64,000 nt of DNA from Clostridium sp. UBA4108 (GTDB lineage: Bacteria; Bacillota; Clostridia; Clostridiales; Clostridiaceae), in the NCBI GenBank assembly GCA_002381695.1, contig DFXM01000053.1, forward strand, positions 18,562-82,561, in the 5' to 3' direction. The stretch's first letter is position 1; each line of letters opens with the position of its first letter. Positions 51,337 to 59,682 of this stretch are shown here, one piece after another. The translations under genes were made by a program, and so were the position numbers. The notes under the pieces were generated by a model. That model was not told the origin of the DNA. It saw nothing but the letters and a program-made list of their open reading frames with translations, and did not search any database.

Positions 51337-51450
51337 TTGACAAGGATATTTGATAAGTATATAATTATAGATGCACAAAGGTGTGCACAATGATGATAGC
51401 AATGGAGCTTCTTAAAAATATTACATATTTTTAAGGGGCTTTTGATTTTT
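51337..51450 (+). promoter_or_regulatory. eutS leader: consensus promoter, EutV dual hairpin and terminator
   Basis: TTGACA (51337-51342), exactly 17 bases, TATAAT (51360-51365), a perfect sigma-A promoter. P1: TGCAC (51372-51376), loop AAAGGT, GTGCA (51383-51387). P2: AGC (51398-51400), loop AATGGA, GCT (51407-51409). Both loops have A1 and G4. P2 shares its 3' arm with the terminator 51406-51420/51426-51440 (15 bp with two G-U pairs) plus a T-run. P1 begins at the predicted transcript start. Confidence 0.85.
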
Positions 51451-51573
51451 AAAATTACAGAAAATTTACTTATATCTTAAAATAAAAATTTATAATCCTT
51501 AGTATGAGTAAAAAATACTTTTCATAAGCATACTAAGTGTGTAAATGTAAGTGGATAAGGCTAGGTGATATAA

Positions 51574-51921
51574 ATGCATGAAGACAAACAAAGGGTAATA
51601 CAAGAATATGTACCTGGAAAACAAGTAACACTTGCCCATATAATAGCTAATCCTAGTGAAGATATCTATAAAAAATTAGGTTTAGTTATGGATAAGAGAG
51701 ATGCTATAGGGATTTTAACAATTACACCTAGTGAAGCTTCTATTATTGCTGCCGATGTGGCAACTAAGTCTGCAGGAGTTAATTTAGGCTTTGTAGATAG
51801 GTTTAGTGGTTCAGTGGTTTTAACTGGAGATGTTAGTTCAGTTGAAGCAGCACTGAGAGAAGTAGTGGATGTACTTGGAAGTTTATTAAATTTTACTTCA
51901 CCTACCATCACAAGGACATAG
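51574..51921 (+). CDS. eutS: Microcompartment shell protein (permuted BMC domain)
   Basis: A 115-residue shell protein of the EutS/PduU type: EYVPGKQVTLAHIIANP, GILTITPSEASIIAADVA, GFVDRFSGSVVLTGD. The permuted fold forms hexamers. It heads the main eut operon and is preceded by the consensus promoter and antitermination leader. eutP begins a few bases later. Confidence 0.95.
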   Translation: MHEDKQRVIQEYVPGKQVTLAHIIANPSEDIYKKLGLVMDKRDAIGILTITPSEASIIAADVATKSAGVNLGFVDRFSGSVVLTGDVSSVEAALREVVDVLGSLLNFTSPTITRT

Positions 51922-51930
51922 GTGGAGCAG

Positions 51931-52374
51931 ATGAAAAAAGTTATATTTGTTGGCACTACAGGAAGTGGGAAAACTACTCTCTGCCAAAAACTTAATGAGG
52001 AGAATATTGAGTATAAAAAGACTCAAGCAGTGGAATTCTATGATAAATCCATTGATACTCCTGGAGAATACATAGAAAATAGATTATATTATAAGGCTTT
52101 AATCGTTACAGCAGCAGAGGCAGATGTTATTGCCATAGTTTATGATTGTAGCAATGAGGCAAACTATATACCGCCTGGGTTTGCAAGTATGTTTGCAAAA
52201 GAGGTAATTGGTATAATAACGAAGATAGATCTTGCAATGGATAATTCTCAGGTTGAAAGAGCTGAGGAGATTTTAACATTAGCAGGAGTTTCAAGAATTT
52301 TTAAGGTTGACACCTTAAAAGAGACTGGTATTAAAGATCTACTTGAATATCTAAGCTCACCAAGTAATTCATAA
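51931..52374 (+). CDS. eutP: EutP/PduV family P-loop protein
   Basis: Starts at ATG 51931 (AGGTGGAG four bases before; in-frame GTG 51922 lies inside it). 147 residues. The P-loop GTTGSGKTT is at residues 8-16, with DTPGE as switch motif and TKIDLA as base-recognition motif. Related proteins are small GTPase- or acetate-kinase-like; the role in the locus is not settled. Nine bases after eutS. Confidence 0.85.
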   Translation: MKKVIFVGTTGSGKTTLCQKLNEENIEYKKTQAVEFYDKSIDTPGEYIENRLYYKALIVTAAEADVIAIVYDCSNEANYIPPGFASMFAKEVIGIITKIDLAMDNSQVERAEEILTLAGVSRIFKVDTLKETGIKDLLEYLSSPSNS

Positions 52375-52495
52375 CGTCAAGTTGAGATTTAATAGTAGGA
52401 ATACTTTTTCTAATTTGGACTTAGAAAAACTTATACACATAAGTGCACAAGTCGAGGATATTAATCATCAGATAAATTGAGGTGAATTTTAAAAA

Positions 52496-53071
52496 ATGAA
52501 AAAAAGCATTATAATAGTCGATGATGAGCCTATTATTAGAATGGATATTATGGATATTTTACAGGCTGAAGGTTACGATGTAGTAGGAGAAGCCGCAGAT
52601 GGATTTAGTGCTATTGAACTTTGTAAAAAGCATAATCCAGATTTAGTCATAATGGATATTCAAATGCCAGTTTTAGACGGATTGAAAGCAAGCAAAAGGA
52701 TTAGTATGGAAAGTTTAGCAGGAGGAATACTGCTACTTACCGCATTTAGCAGTGGAGATTTTATTGAAAAAGCTAAAAACGTTGGAGCTTATGGGTATTT
52801 AGTAAAACCCCTAGATGAAAAATCTTTTATACCTACTGTAGAAATGTGCTTATCACGAGCTCAGGAATTTAAAAAATTAAAAACTGATTTAAAAAAAATA
52901 ACACTGAAGCTAGATGAAAGAAAACTTCTTGAAAAAGCAAAAGGTATTCTTATGAAGGAATTAAATACTGATGAGGAAGAAGCTTATAAATTTATTAGAA
53001 AGCTAAGCATGGACAAAAGATGTTCTATGACTGAAATTGCTAAGACGGTGATAATAGGATATGAAGAATAG
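52496..53071 (+). CDS. eutV: ANTAR response regulator of ethanolamine use
   Basis: A 191-residue protein: receiver domain (residues 1-120; IIIVDDEPIIRMDI, phospho-acceptor Asp about 53 in VIMDIQMP, Lys in YLVKPLDE), a coiled coil, then an ANTAR RNA-binding domain (about 130-188; LLEKAKGILMKELNTDEEEA). Phosphorylated EutV binds the paired hairpins in the eutG, eutS and eutA leaders and blocks their terminators. Overlaps eutW by 11 bases. Confidence 0.95.
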   Translation: MKKSIIIVDDEPIIRMDIMDILQAEGYDVVGEAADGFSAIELCKKHNPDLVIMDIQMPVLDGLKASKRISMESLAGGILLLTAFSSGDFIEKAKNVGAYGYLVKPLDEKSFIPTVEMCLSRAQEFKKLKTDLKKITLKLDERKLLEKAKGILMKELNTDEEEAYKFIRKLSMDKRCSMTEIAKTVIIGYEE

Positions 53072-54494
53072 TGAAACTATAAAAAATTTGTGTAATAGAT
53101 GTAGCAATCTTAATTATAAGGATGTAGAAAAAATTTTAGATATTGCTAAATCCATAGAGCTTATATGTAATGTGGAAGAGAGTGATGTGTTTATAGATAT
53201 ACCTACTTATAATAAGGATATTGCATTAGTGGTGGCAGAAGCAAAGCAGGAAGAAACACCATATAGTTACTCTGTTGTAGGGAAAAAAGCTCTGAGAGAA
53301 AATGAACCCGGAGTATTACAAACTTTAGAAACAGGAATTGCTAGTAAGGGAATAAGGGCTATTACTCAAGAAAATAAATTTGTTAGACAGAAGGTTTATC
53401 CTATAGAAAATGATGAAAAAACCATAGCAGTGCTAATTATAGAAGAAGATATCAGCAAGGAAATTAAAGAAGATTTTAAAATTGATGAGGATAATTTAAA
53501 TAAAGTTAATACGAAATCACATCAACTTATGAATTTAATAAACTCTAATCAGCTGATAAATAATAATCTTAATGATGCAATCTTAGTATTTGACGAAAGT
53601 GGAATTCTTAAAATAAAAAATACTAAGGCTAATATGCTGTATGGCAATTTAGGATATGGAGATATAGAGGGAAGTCACTATGATGATCTATCACTAGATA
53701 ATAGTACTTTTACTAGCTATAAAATAGAGATATCTGAAAATAGTGAAGAAAAGGTTATAAGAAAAGAGATTAAAATAGGGGAAATTTATTATAAGTTGAA
53801 GACTATTTTAATAAATGAAGATGACTTAAGGGTGATAGAGATTATACAGGATATAACAGACATAAAAAATAAAGAGGCAGAGATAATTTCTAAATCTGTT
53901 GCCATAAGGGAAATACATCATAGGGTTAAAAATAATTTACAGACAGTGGCATCCTTACTTAGAATACAAAGTAGAAGATGTAGTAGTGTAGAAGCTAAGA
54001 TTAGCTTGAATGAAAGTGTTAATAGGATATTAGCAATTGCAGCAACCCATGAACTTTTATCTAGAGAGATGAGAGACGAGGTAAAGATACTAGATGTAAT
54101 AAATGCAATAGTAGATAATGCAAAAAGATGTTTTAATAACAGTACACAAAAAATTAGAATTAAAGTTAAAAGTGAAGATTTCTATTTGGATACGGATAGA
54201 ATAACAGCAGTTTCTCTAATAGTTAATGAGCTTATACAAAATTGTTATGATCATGGCTTTGAGGATAGGGAATCTGGCAATATTTCTATAGAGATTTCAG
54301 GAGATGAAATTACAAAAAAAATATTAGTAGTAGATGATGGTATAGGATTTAAGGATTTAGAATCAGTGAATTCTAGTCTAGGATTATCTATAGTTAACAG
54401 TTATGTTAAAGATAAATTAAGAGGAACCTTGGATATAACATCCAACGAACATGGAACAAGAGTGGAAATTACTTTTCCAATGAAATTTTTATAG
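53061..54494 (+). CDS. eutW: Sensor histidine kinase for ethanolamine
   Basis: A 477-residue soluble kinase without membrane segments. A large N-terminal sensor part (about 1-270, including a PAS-like part near 170-270) is followed by HisKA_2 with the phospho-acceptor His at about 286 in REIHHRVKNNLQTVASLL, and an ATPase domain (ELIQNCYDHGF, VDDGIGFKDL, GLSIVNSYV). It phosphorylates EutV when ethanolamine is present. Its 3' end runs into the eutA leader. Confidence 0.95.
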   Translation: MKNSETIKNLCNRCSNLNYKDVEKILDIAKSIELICNVEESDVFIDIPTYNKDIALVVAEAKQEETPYSYSVVGKKALRENEPGVLQTLETGIASKGIRAITQENKFVRQKVYPIENDEKTIAVLIIEEDISKEIKEDFKIDEDNLNKVNTKSHQLMNLINSNQLINNNLNDAILVFDESGILKIKNTKANMLYGNLGYGDIEGSHYDDLSLDNSTFTSYKIEISENSEEKVIRKEIKIGEIYYKLKTILINEDDLRVIEIIQDITDIKNKEAEIISKSVAIREIHHRVKNNLQTVASLLRIQSRRCSSVEAKISLNESVNRILAIAATHELLSREMRDEVKILDVINAIVDNAKRCFNNSTQKIRIKVKSEDFYLDTDRITAVSLIVNELIQNCYDHGFEDRESGNISIEISGDEITKKILVVDDGIGFKDLESVNSSLGLSIVNSYVKDKLRGTLDITSNEHGTRVEITFPMKFL

Positions 54495-54502
54495 GTACTA
54501 TA

Positions 54503-54605
54503 AGCTACGATGATAGGTAGCTTGAATTAAGCAAAGAGGCTTAAGGTTATAGAAGAGATAAGCTAAGTTATTAGTATTATTTCTGTAACTTTAAGCCTTT
54601 TTATT
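54503..54605 (+). promoter_or_regulatory. eutA leader: EutV hairpins and terminator, P1 non-canonical
   Basis: P2: TTAAGC (54528-54533), loop AAAGAG (A1, G4), GCTTAA (54540-54545). Its 3' arm is shared with the terminator AGGCTTAAGGTTA (54538-54550) with TAACTTTAAGCCT (54587-54599), one wobble, then TTTTT. The P1 candidate AAGCTAC (54503-54509)/GTAGCTT (54518-54524) has an 8-base loop GATGATAG, not the usual six-base one. Confidence 0.7.
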
Positions 54606-54673
54606 TAGACATTTTTAATAAAATAAGTGCAAACATGTAAAGATTTTATTTGAGATGTCATGGAGGTGAATGT

Positions 54674-56107
54674 ATGAGAGAGGAATTATTAAGTGTTGGA
54701 ATCGATATTGGAACTAGCACAACTCAATTAATATTTTCGAAGCTGATTATTGAAAATACAGCCTCAAGCTTTTCAGTGCCAAGAATATCTATAGTGGATA
54801 AAGAGGTGATCTATAGGAGCAATGTTTATTTTACACCACTTATATCAAATACAGAGATTGATGCAGAAAAGGTAAAGGAAATAGTTGATTTAGAGTACAA
54901 AAAGTCTGGAATAGAAAAAGACGATATAAAAACAGGAGCTGTAATTATTACAGGAGAAACTGCAAGAAAAGAGAATGCCAATGAGGTACTCCATACCTTA
55001 AGTGGGTTTGCAGGTGACTTTGTAGTTGCTACGGCAGGACCAGATCTTGAAAGTATAATATCAGCTAAGGGAGCAGGAGCTCATATTTACTCAAAGGAGC
55101 ATTCAACTAGCGTTGTAAACATGGATATTGGTGGAGGAACAAGTAACCTTGCAGTATTCACTAGGGGAGATGTAAAAGAAACGGGATGCTTAGATATAGG
55201 TGGAAGACTTATAAAGCTAAATCCTGATAATAATGAAATAATATATATTGCCCCTAAGATACAGAGGATTATCAATGAAAATAATCTGGATATAAAACTG
55301 GGTTATAAAGCTACTATAGAGATGCTTACTCCAGTAGTTAAAGAAATGGTTAAGTATTTGGAGGAAAGCGTAGGAATTCATACTAAAGATTCATTATTTG
55401 ATTACATAGTAACTAATAAGTCTATAGGTTTGAATGAGGAGATAAAATGTATATCCTTTTCTGGTGGAGTAGCTGACTACATCTATTATGATGGTGTTAT
55501 TGATGACTATTTCAAATATGGAGATATAGGAATACTTTTAGGTCAAGAAATTAAAAAGTCAAATTTGTGCAAGAAGCTGAAGGTTATAAAGTCTATAGAG
55601 ACTATTAGAGCCACAGTGGTAGGAGCTGGCTCCCATACCACAGAAATTAGTGGAAGTACAATTACATATACTCAAGAGAACTTTCCAATTAAAAATCTAC
55701 CAATATTAAAATTATCTCTTGAGGATGAAAGTAAAGGTTCACATGAATTATCTAAAGCAATCAGGGAAAAACTTAATTGGTTTAAACTTGAAAACGACTT
55801 GCAGAGAATAGCCATAGGAATCAATGGGAAGAAAAATCCTTCCTTTACGGACATACAAGAATATGCAAAAGGTCTCGTAGATGGGATGGAAGAGCTTATC
55901 AAGAGGGAGTTACCACTAATTATTATAGTGGAAAACGATATGGCAAAGGTATTAGGTCAGGCAATATATTTTCTAATGAACTTTGAAAAAGATGTGGTTT
56001 GTATTGATGGAGTTAAAGTAGAAAACGGAGATTACATCGATATAGGCAAGCCAATAGCAGAGGGTAAGGTATTACCTGTAGTTATAAAGACATTAGTATT
56101 CAACTAA
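54674..56107 (+). CDS. eutA: Ethanolamine ammonia-lyase reactivating factor
   Basis: GGAGGTGA selects the ATG at 54674, giving 477 residues, in keeping with EutA. It is an actin-like ATPase (GIDIGTSTTQ phosphate loop, NMDIGGGTSNLAVF second phosphate loop, FSGGVADYIY adenosine region). It exchanges inactive cobalamin from EutBC for fresh AdoCbl. First gene behind the third leader, 17 bases before eutB. Confidence 0.95.
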   Translation: MREELLSVGIDIGTSTTQLIFSKLIIENTASSFSVPRISIVDKEVIYRSNVYFTPLISNTEIDAEKVKEIVDLEYKKSGIEKDDIKTGAVIITGETARKENANEVLHTLSGFAGDFVVATAGPDLESIISAKGAGAHIYSKEHSTSVVNMDIGGGTSNLAVFTRGDVKETGCLDIGGRLIKLNPDNNEIIYIAPKIQRIINENNLDIKLGYKATIEMLTPVVKEMVKYLEESVGIHTKDSLFDYIVTNKSIGLNEEIKCISFSGGVADYIYYDGVIDDYFKYGDIGILLGQEIKKSNLCKKLKVIKSIETIRATVVGAGSHTTEISGSTITYTQENFPIKNLPILKLSLEDESKGSHELSKAIREKLNWFKLENDLQRIAIGINGKKNPSFTDIQEYAKGLVDGMEELIKRELPLIIIVENDMAKVLGQAIYFLMNFEKDVVCIDGVKVENGDYIDIGKPIAEGKVLPVVIKTLVFN

Positions 56108-56124
56108 ATGGAAGGAGGATTATC

Positions 56125-57489
56125 GTGATTCTAAAAACTAAGTTATTTGGAAAAACATATCAATTTAAATCTGTAATGGATGTAATGGCAAAGGCCAATG
56201 AGGAAAAGTCAGGTGATAGATTAGCAGGAGTTGCTGCTGAATCATCTGAAGAGAGGGTGGCAGCTAAGGTTGTATTATCACACCTTACTATGTCAGACCT
56301 TAGAAATAATCCAGCTGTACCTTATGAAATAGATGAGGTAACTAGAATAATTCAAGATGCAGTAAATGAAAAAATATATGGTGAAATTAAGAACTGGACA
56401 GTATCAGATTTAAGAGAGTGGATATTAGATGAGAACACTACAGGAACTGATATAAGAAGAATATCAAGAGGTTTGACTTCAGAGATGGTAGCTGCAGTAG
56501 CTAAGATTATGTCTAATATGGATTTAGTATATGGAGCTAAAAAAATAAAGGTTACTGCTCACTGTAATACTACTATAGGAGAGCCGGGAACATTATCAGC
56601 AAGATTACAACCAAATCACCCAACAGATGATCCGGATGGAATATTAGCATCACTACTTGAAGGTTTAACTTATGGAATAGGGGATGCGGTTCTTGGATTA
56701 AATCCAGTTGATGACTCTGTTGAGAGTGTAACTAAAGTATTAAAGAGATTTGAAGAAATCAAACAAAAATTTGAAATTCCAACTCAAACTTGTGTACTTG
56801 CACACGTAACTACACAGATGGAAGCTATCAGAAAAGGTGCTCCAGCTGATCTTATATTCCAATCTATAGCAGGTTCAGCTAAAGGAAATGAAGCTTTTGG
56901 ATTTGATGCTGCAACTATAGAAGAAGCAAGACAACTTGCATTAAAAGAAGGAACTGCAACAGGTCCAAACGTAATGTATTTTGAGACAGGTCAAGGTTCA
57001 GAACTTTCTTCAGATGCTCACTATGGAGTAGACCAAGTAACTATGGAGGCTAGATGTTATGGATTTGCTAAGAAATTCAATCCATTCTTAGTTAACACAG
57101 TTGTTGGATTTATAGGACCTGAGTATCTATATAACTCAAAACAAGTTATAAGAGCAGGACTTGAGGATCACTTCATGGGTAAATTAACAGGAATACCAAT
57201 GGGAGTAGATGCTTGCTACACTAATCATATGAAGGCTGATCAAAATGATATAGAAGACTTATCAATATTATTAACAGCAGCAGGATGCACATACTTTATG
57301 GGAATTCCTCATGGTGATGACGTAATGCTTAACTACCAAACAACTGGATACCATGAGACTGCTACATTAAGAGAAATGTTTGGATTAACAGCAATAAGTG
57401 ACTTCCATAAGTGGATGGAAAAAATGGGATTAGTTGAAAATGGTAAATTAACTAGCAGAGCGGGCGACGCATCAATATTCTTAGGATAG
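56125..57489 (+). CDS. eutB: Ethanolamine ammonia-lyase large subunit
   Basis: A 454-residue TIM-barrel protein starting at GTG after GGAAGGAGG. Typical motifs: SGDRLAGVAAESSEERVAAK, NTTIGEPGTLSARLQPNHPTD, IAGSAKGNEAFGFD, FETGQGSELSSDAHYGVDQV and NHMKADQNDIED. It carries the substrate site for AdoCbl-dependent conversion of ethanolamine to acetaldehyde and ammonia. Ten bases before eutC. Confidence 0.97.
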   Translation: MILKTKLFGKTYQFKSVMDVMAKANEEKSGDRLAGVAAESSEERVAAKVVLSHLTMSDLRNNPAVPYEIDEVTRIIQDAVNEKIYGEIKNWTVSDLREWILDENTTGTDIRRISRGLTSEMVAAVAKIMSNMDLVYGAKKIKVTAHCNTTIGEPGTLSARLQPNHPTDDPDGILASLLEGLTYGIGDAVLGLNPVDDSVESVTKVLKRFEEIKQKFEIPTQTCVLAHVTTQMEAIRKGAPADLIFQSIAGSAKGNEAFGFDAATIEEARQLALKEGTATGPNVMYFETGQGSELSSDAHYGVDQVTMEARCYGFAKKFNPFLVNTVVGFIGPEYLYNSKQVIRAGLEDHFMGKLTGIPMGVDACYTNHMKADQNDIEDLSILLTAAGCTYFMGIPHGDDVMLNYQTTGYHETATLREMFGLTAISDFHKWMEKMGLVENGKLTSRAGDASIFLG

Positions 57490-57501
57490 GAGGACCTCTT
57501 G

Positions 57502-58386
57502 ATGAACGAACAAGAATTAAAATTAATGGTTGAGAAGCTACTAGGAGAAATGGTTGGAAAAGTAGCTACAGAGGATATAGTAAAGCAGGTTGTAAATAGT
57601 ACATCTACATCAATAGATGAAAATGGATGCATACCTGATATTACAGAAGTTGATATAAAGAAACAACTTTTAGTACCAAACCCAGCAGATAGGGAAGGGT
57701 ACTTAAAAATGAAAGAAAGAACTCCAGCAAGACTGGGTATATGGAGAGCAGGTACAAGATATAAGACTGAAACTGCATTAAGGGTTAGAGCAGACCATGC
57801 TGCAGCTCAAGACTCAGTATTCTCTTATGTTTCAGAAGACTTTGTAAAAGAAAATAATTTAGTACCAGTAAACACAATGTGTAAAAGCAAGGATGAATAC
57901 ATAACTCGTCCAGACCTTGGAAGAAAATTTGATGAAGAAACAACTAAATTCATCAAGGATAGATTTGGAAAAGGTCAGAAAGTGCAAATAATGGTAGGAG
58001 ATGGTTTAAGTTCAGCTGCTATAGAAGCTAACTTAAAAGACGTAATTCCTGCAATTAAACAAGGACTAAAAATGTATGGAATAGAAACTGGAGAAATTTT
58101 ATTTGTTAAACACTGCAGAGTTCCATCAATGGATGCTGTAGGAGATGCTACAGGAGCAGAGGTTGTTTGTTTACTAGTTGGAGAGAGACCAGGTCTAGTT
58201 ACAGCGGAGTCAATGAGTGCTTATATAGCTTATAAGCCAACAGCAAACATGCCAGAAGCAAGAAGAACTGTTATATCAAACATTCATAAGGGTGGTACAA
58301 CAGCAGTTGAAGCTGGTGCTCACATAGCTGAGTTAATCAAGACAATGCTTGATAAGAAAGCTTCAGGAATAGATTTAAAACTATAA
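57502..58386 (+). CDS. eutC: Ethanolamine ammonia-lyase small subunit
   Basis: AGGAGG nine bases upstream selects the ATG at 57502 (294 residues). It supplies most of the cobalamin contact (RAGTRYKTETALRVRADHAAAQDS, GDGLSSAAIEAN, GERPGLVTAESMSAYI). The N-terminal amphipathic stretch MNEQELKLMVEKLLGEMVG resembles microcompartment targeting peptides and is separated from the core by a linker. Confidence 0.97.
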   Translation: MNEQELKLMVEKLLGEMVGKVATEDIVKQVVNSTSTSIDENGCIPDITEVDIKKQLLVPNPADREGYLKMKERTPARLGIWRAGTRYKTETALRVRADHAAAQDSVFSYVSEDFVKENNLVPVNTMCKSKDEYITRPDLGRKFDEETTKFIKDRFGKGQKVQIMVGDGLSSAAIEANLKDVIPAIKQGLKMYGIETGEILFVKHCRVPSMDAVGDATGAEVVCLLVGERPGLVTAESMSAYIAYKPTANMPEARRTVISNIHKGGTTAVEAGAHIAELIKTMLDKKASGIDLKL

Positions 58387-58403
58387 TCTAGGGGGAATTA
58401 ACT

Positions 58404-59057
58404 GTGATAAATGAAGCAATACGTCCAACAGTACTTAGTGTTAAGATAATTTCAAATGTAAGTCCAGAAATGGCAGCTAAATTAGAACTTGAGCCCCATC
58501 ATAAAAGCTTAGGACTAATAACAGCAGATGTAGATGATGTAACTTATACAGCATTAGATGAAGCTACAAAAGCTGCTGAAGTTGATGTAGTTTATGCTAG
58601 ATCAATGTATGCTGGTTCAGCAAACGCATCTACAAAACTTGCTGGAGAAGTTATAGGAATTATAGCAGGACCAAGTCCGGCAGAAGTTAGAAGCGGATTA
58701 AATGCTGCTCTTGATTTTATGGAAAATGGAGCACACTTTGTAAGTGCTAATGAAGATAATTCAATAGCTTACTATGCTCATTGTGTATCAAGAACAGGAA
58801 CATACCTTTCTAAAGTAGCAGGAGTAAAAGAGGGAGAGGCTATTGCATACTTAGTAGCTCCACCACTTGAAGCTATGTACGGATTAGATGCAGCATTAAA
58901 GGCAGCAGATGTTCAGTTAAAGGAGCTATTTGCACCACCAACTGAAACTAACTTTGGAGGAGCACTATTAACAGGTTCTCAATCTGCATGTAAAGCTGCA
59001 TGTGATGCCTTTGCAGAAGCTGTTAAATCAGTAGCTCAAGAGCCAATAAACTTTTAA
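58404..59057 (+). CDS. eutL: Microcompartment shell protein, tandem BMC
   Basis: A 217-residue shell protein with two fused BMC domains, forming pseudohexameric trimers. It starts at GTG after TAGGGGGAA. Features: ITADVDDVTYTALDEATKAA, VVYARSMYAGSANASTKLAG, EDNSIAYYAHCVSRTGTYLS. EutL-type trimers are thought to form gated pores. Co-transcribed with eutB-C. Confidence 0.95.
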   Translation: MINEAIRPTVLSVKIISNVSPEMAAKLELEPHHKSLGLITADVDDVTYTALDEATKAAEVDVVYARSMYAGSANASTKLAGEVIGIIAGPSPAEVRSGLNAALDFMENGAHFVSANEDNSIAYYAHCVSRTGTYLSKVAGVKEGEAIAYLVAPPLEAMYGLDAALKAADVQLKELFAPPTETNFGGALLTGSQSACKAACDAFAEAVKSVAQEPINF

Positions 59058-59070
59058 TAGGTTTATTTAG

Positions 59071-59682
59071 ATGAGTGATGCATTAGGATTAATAGAGGTA
59101 AATGGTTATGTAGCAGCTATAGGAGCTGCCGATGCTGCGCTAAAGTCTGCAAATGTACATTTACTTGGATTGCAAAAGATAAAAGCAGGAATAACTACAG
59201 TTAAGATAACAGGGGATGTAGGTGCTGTTATGGCAGCGGTTGAGGCTGGAACAGCCTCAGCAAATGTCCTTGGTAAACTTAGAGCAAGTCATGTGATTCC
59301 AAGACTTCATGAGGATGTATACAAAATTCTGCCAGACTTTGAGAAAAGAGTGGCAGAAGAAGAAAAAGTAGAGATTCTTGAGAGTGAAGTAGTAGTTACA
59401 GAAAAAATAAGCCCTAAAAAGGAAACTGAAATAGTTAAAGAAGCTGCAATAAAAAAAGCTAAAAATGAAGAGATTCTAGAAAAAATTGAAGAAATAGATG
59501 AAGAAATAGATGAAGAAAAACATGAAGCAGTGGTAGATTTTAACTCCATGAAAGTGGAAGAATTAAGACGATTAGCAAGGAGCTTAAATTTACCTAACAT
59601 GACTAATAAGCAAATAAAATTCGCGAAGAAAGATATTTTGCTTAAGGTCATATCAGAATTTTATAAAGAGGGTGACAAGTAG
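59071..59682 (+). CDS. BMC shell protein with C-terminal extension (EutK-like)
   Basis: A 203-residue protein. Residues 1 to about 90 are a standard EutM/PduA-type BMC domain (ALGLIEVNGYVAAIGAADAA, GDVGAVMAAVEAG, HVIPRLHEDVYKILP). A Glu/Lys-rich linker (about 95-150) leads to a 45-residue C-terminal helix pair (SMKVEELRRLARSLNLP, KKDILLKVI) resembling a SAP/Rho-N type nucleic-acid or protein-binding motif. E. coli EutK has a similar BMC-plus-HTH plan, but the tail here is different. Stop overlaps eutE start. Confidence 0.75.
   Translation: MSDALGLIEVNGYVAAIGAADAALKSANVHLLGLQKIKAGITTVKITGDVGAVMAAVEAGTASANVLGKLRASHVIPRLHEDVYKILPDFEKRVAEEEKVEILESEVVVTEKISPKKETEIVKEAAIKKAKNEEILEKIEEIDEEIDEEKHEAVVDFNSMKVEELRRLARSLNLPNMTNKQIKFAKKDILLKVISEFYKEGDK

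Noticed and set aside
52375..52495. Possible EutV hairpins before eutV
   Set aside because: Small stems exist (around CTTATACACATAAG), but loops break the A1/G4 rule and there is no terminator.
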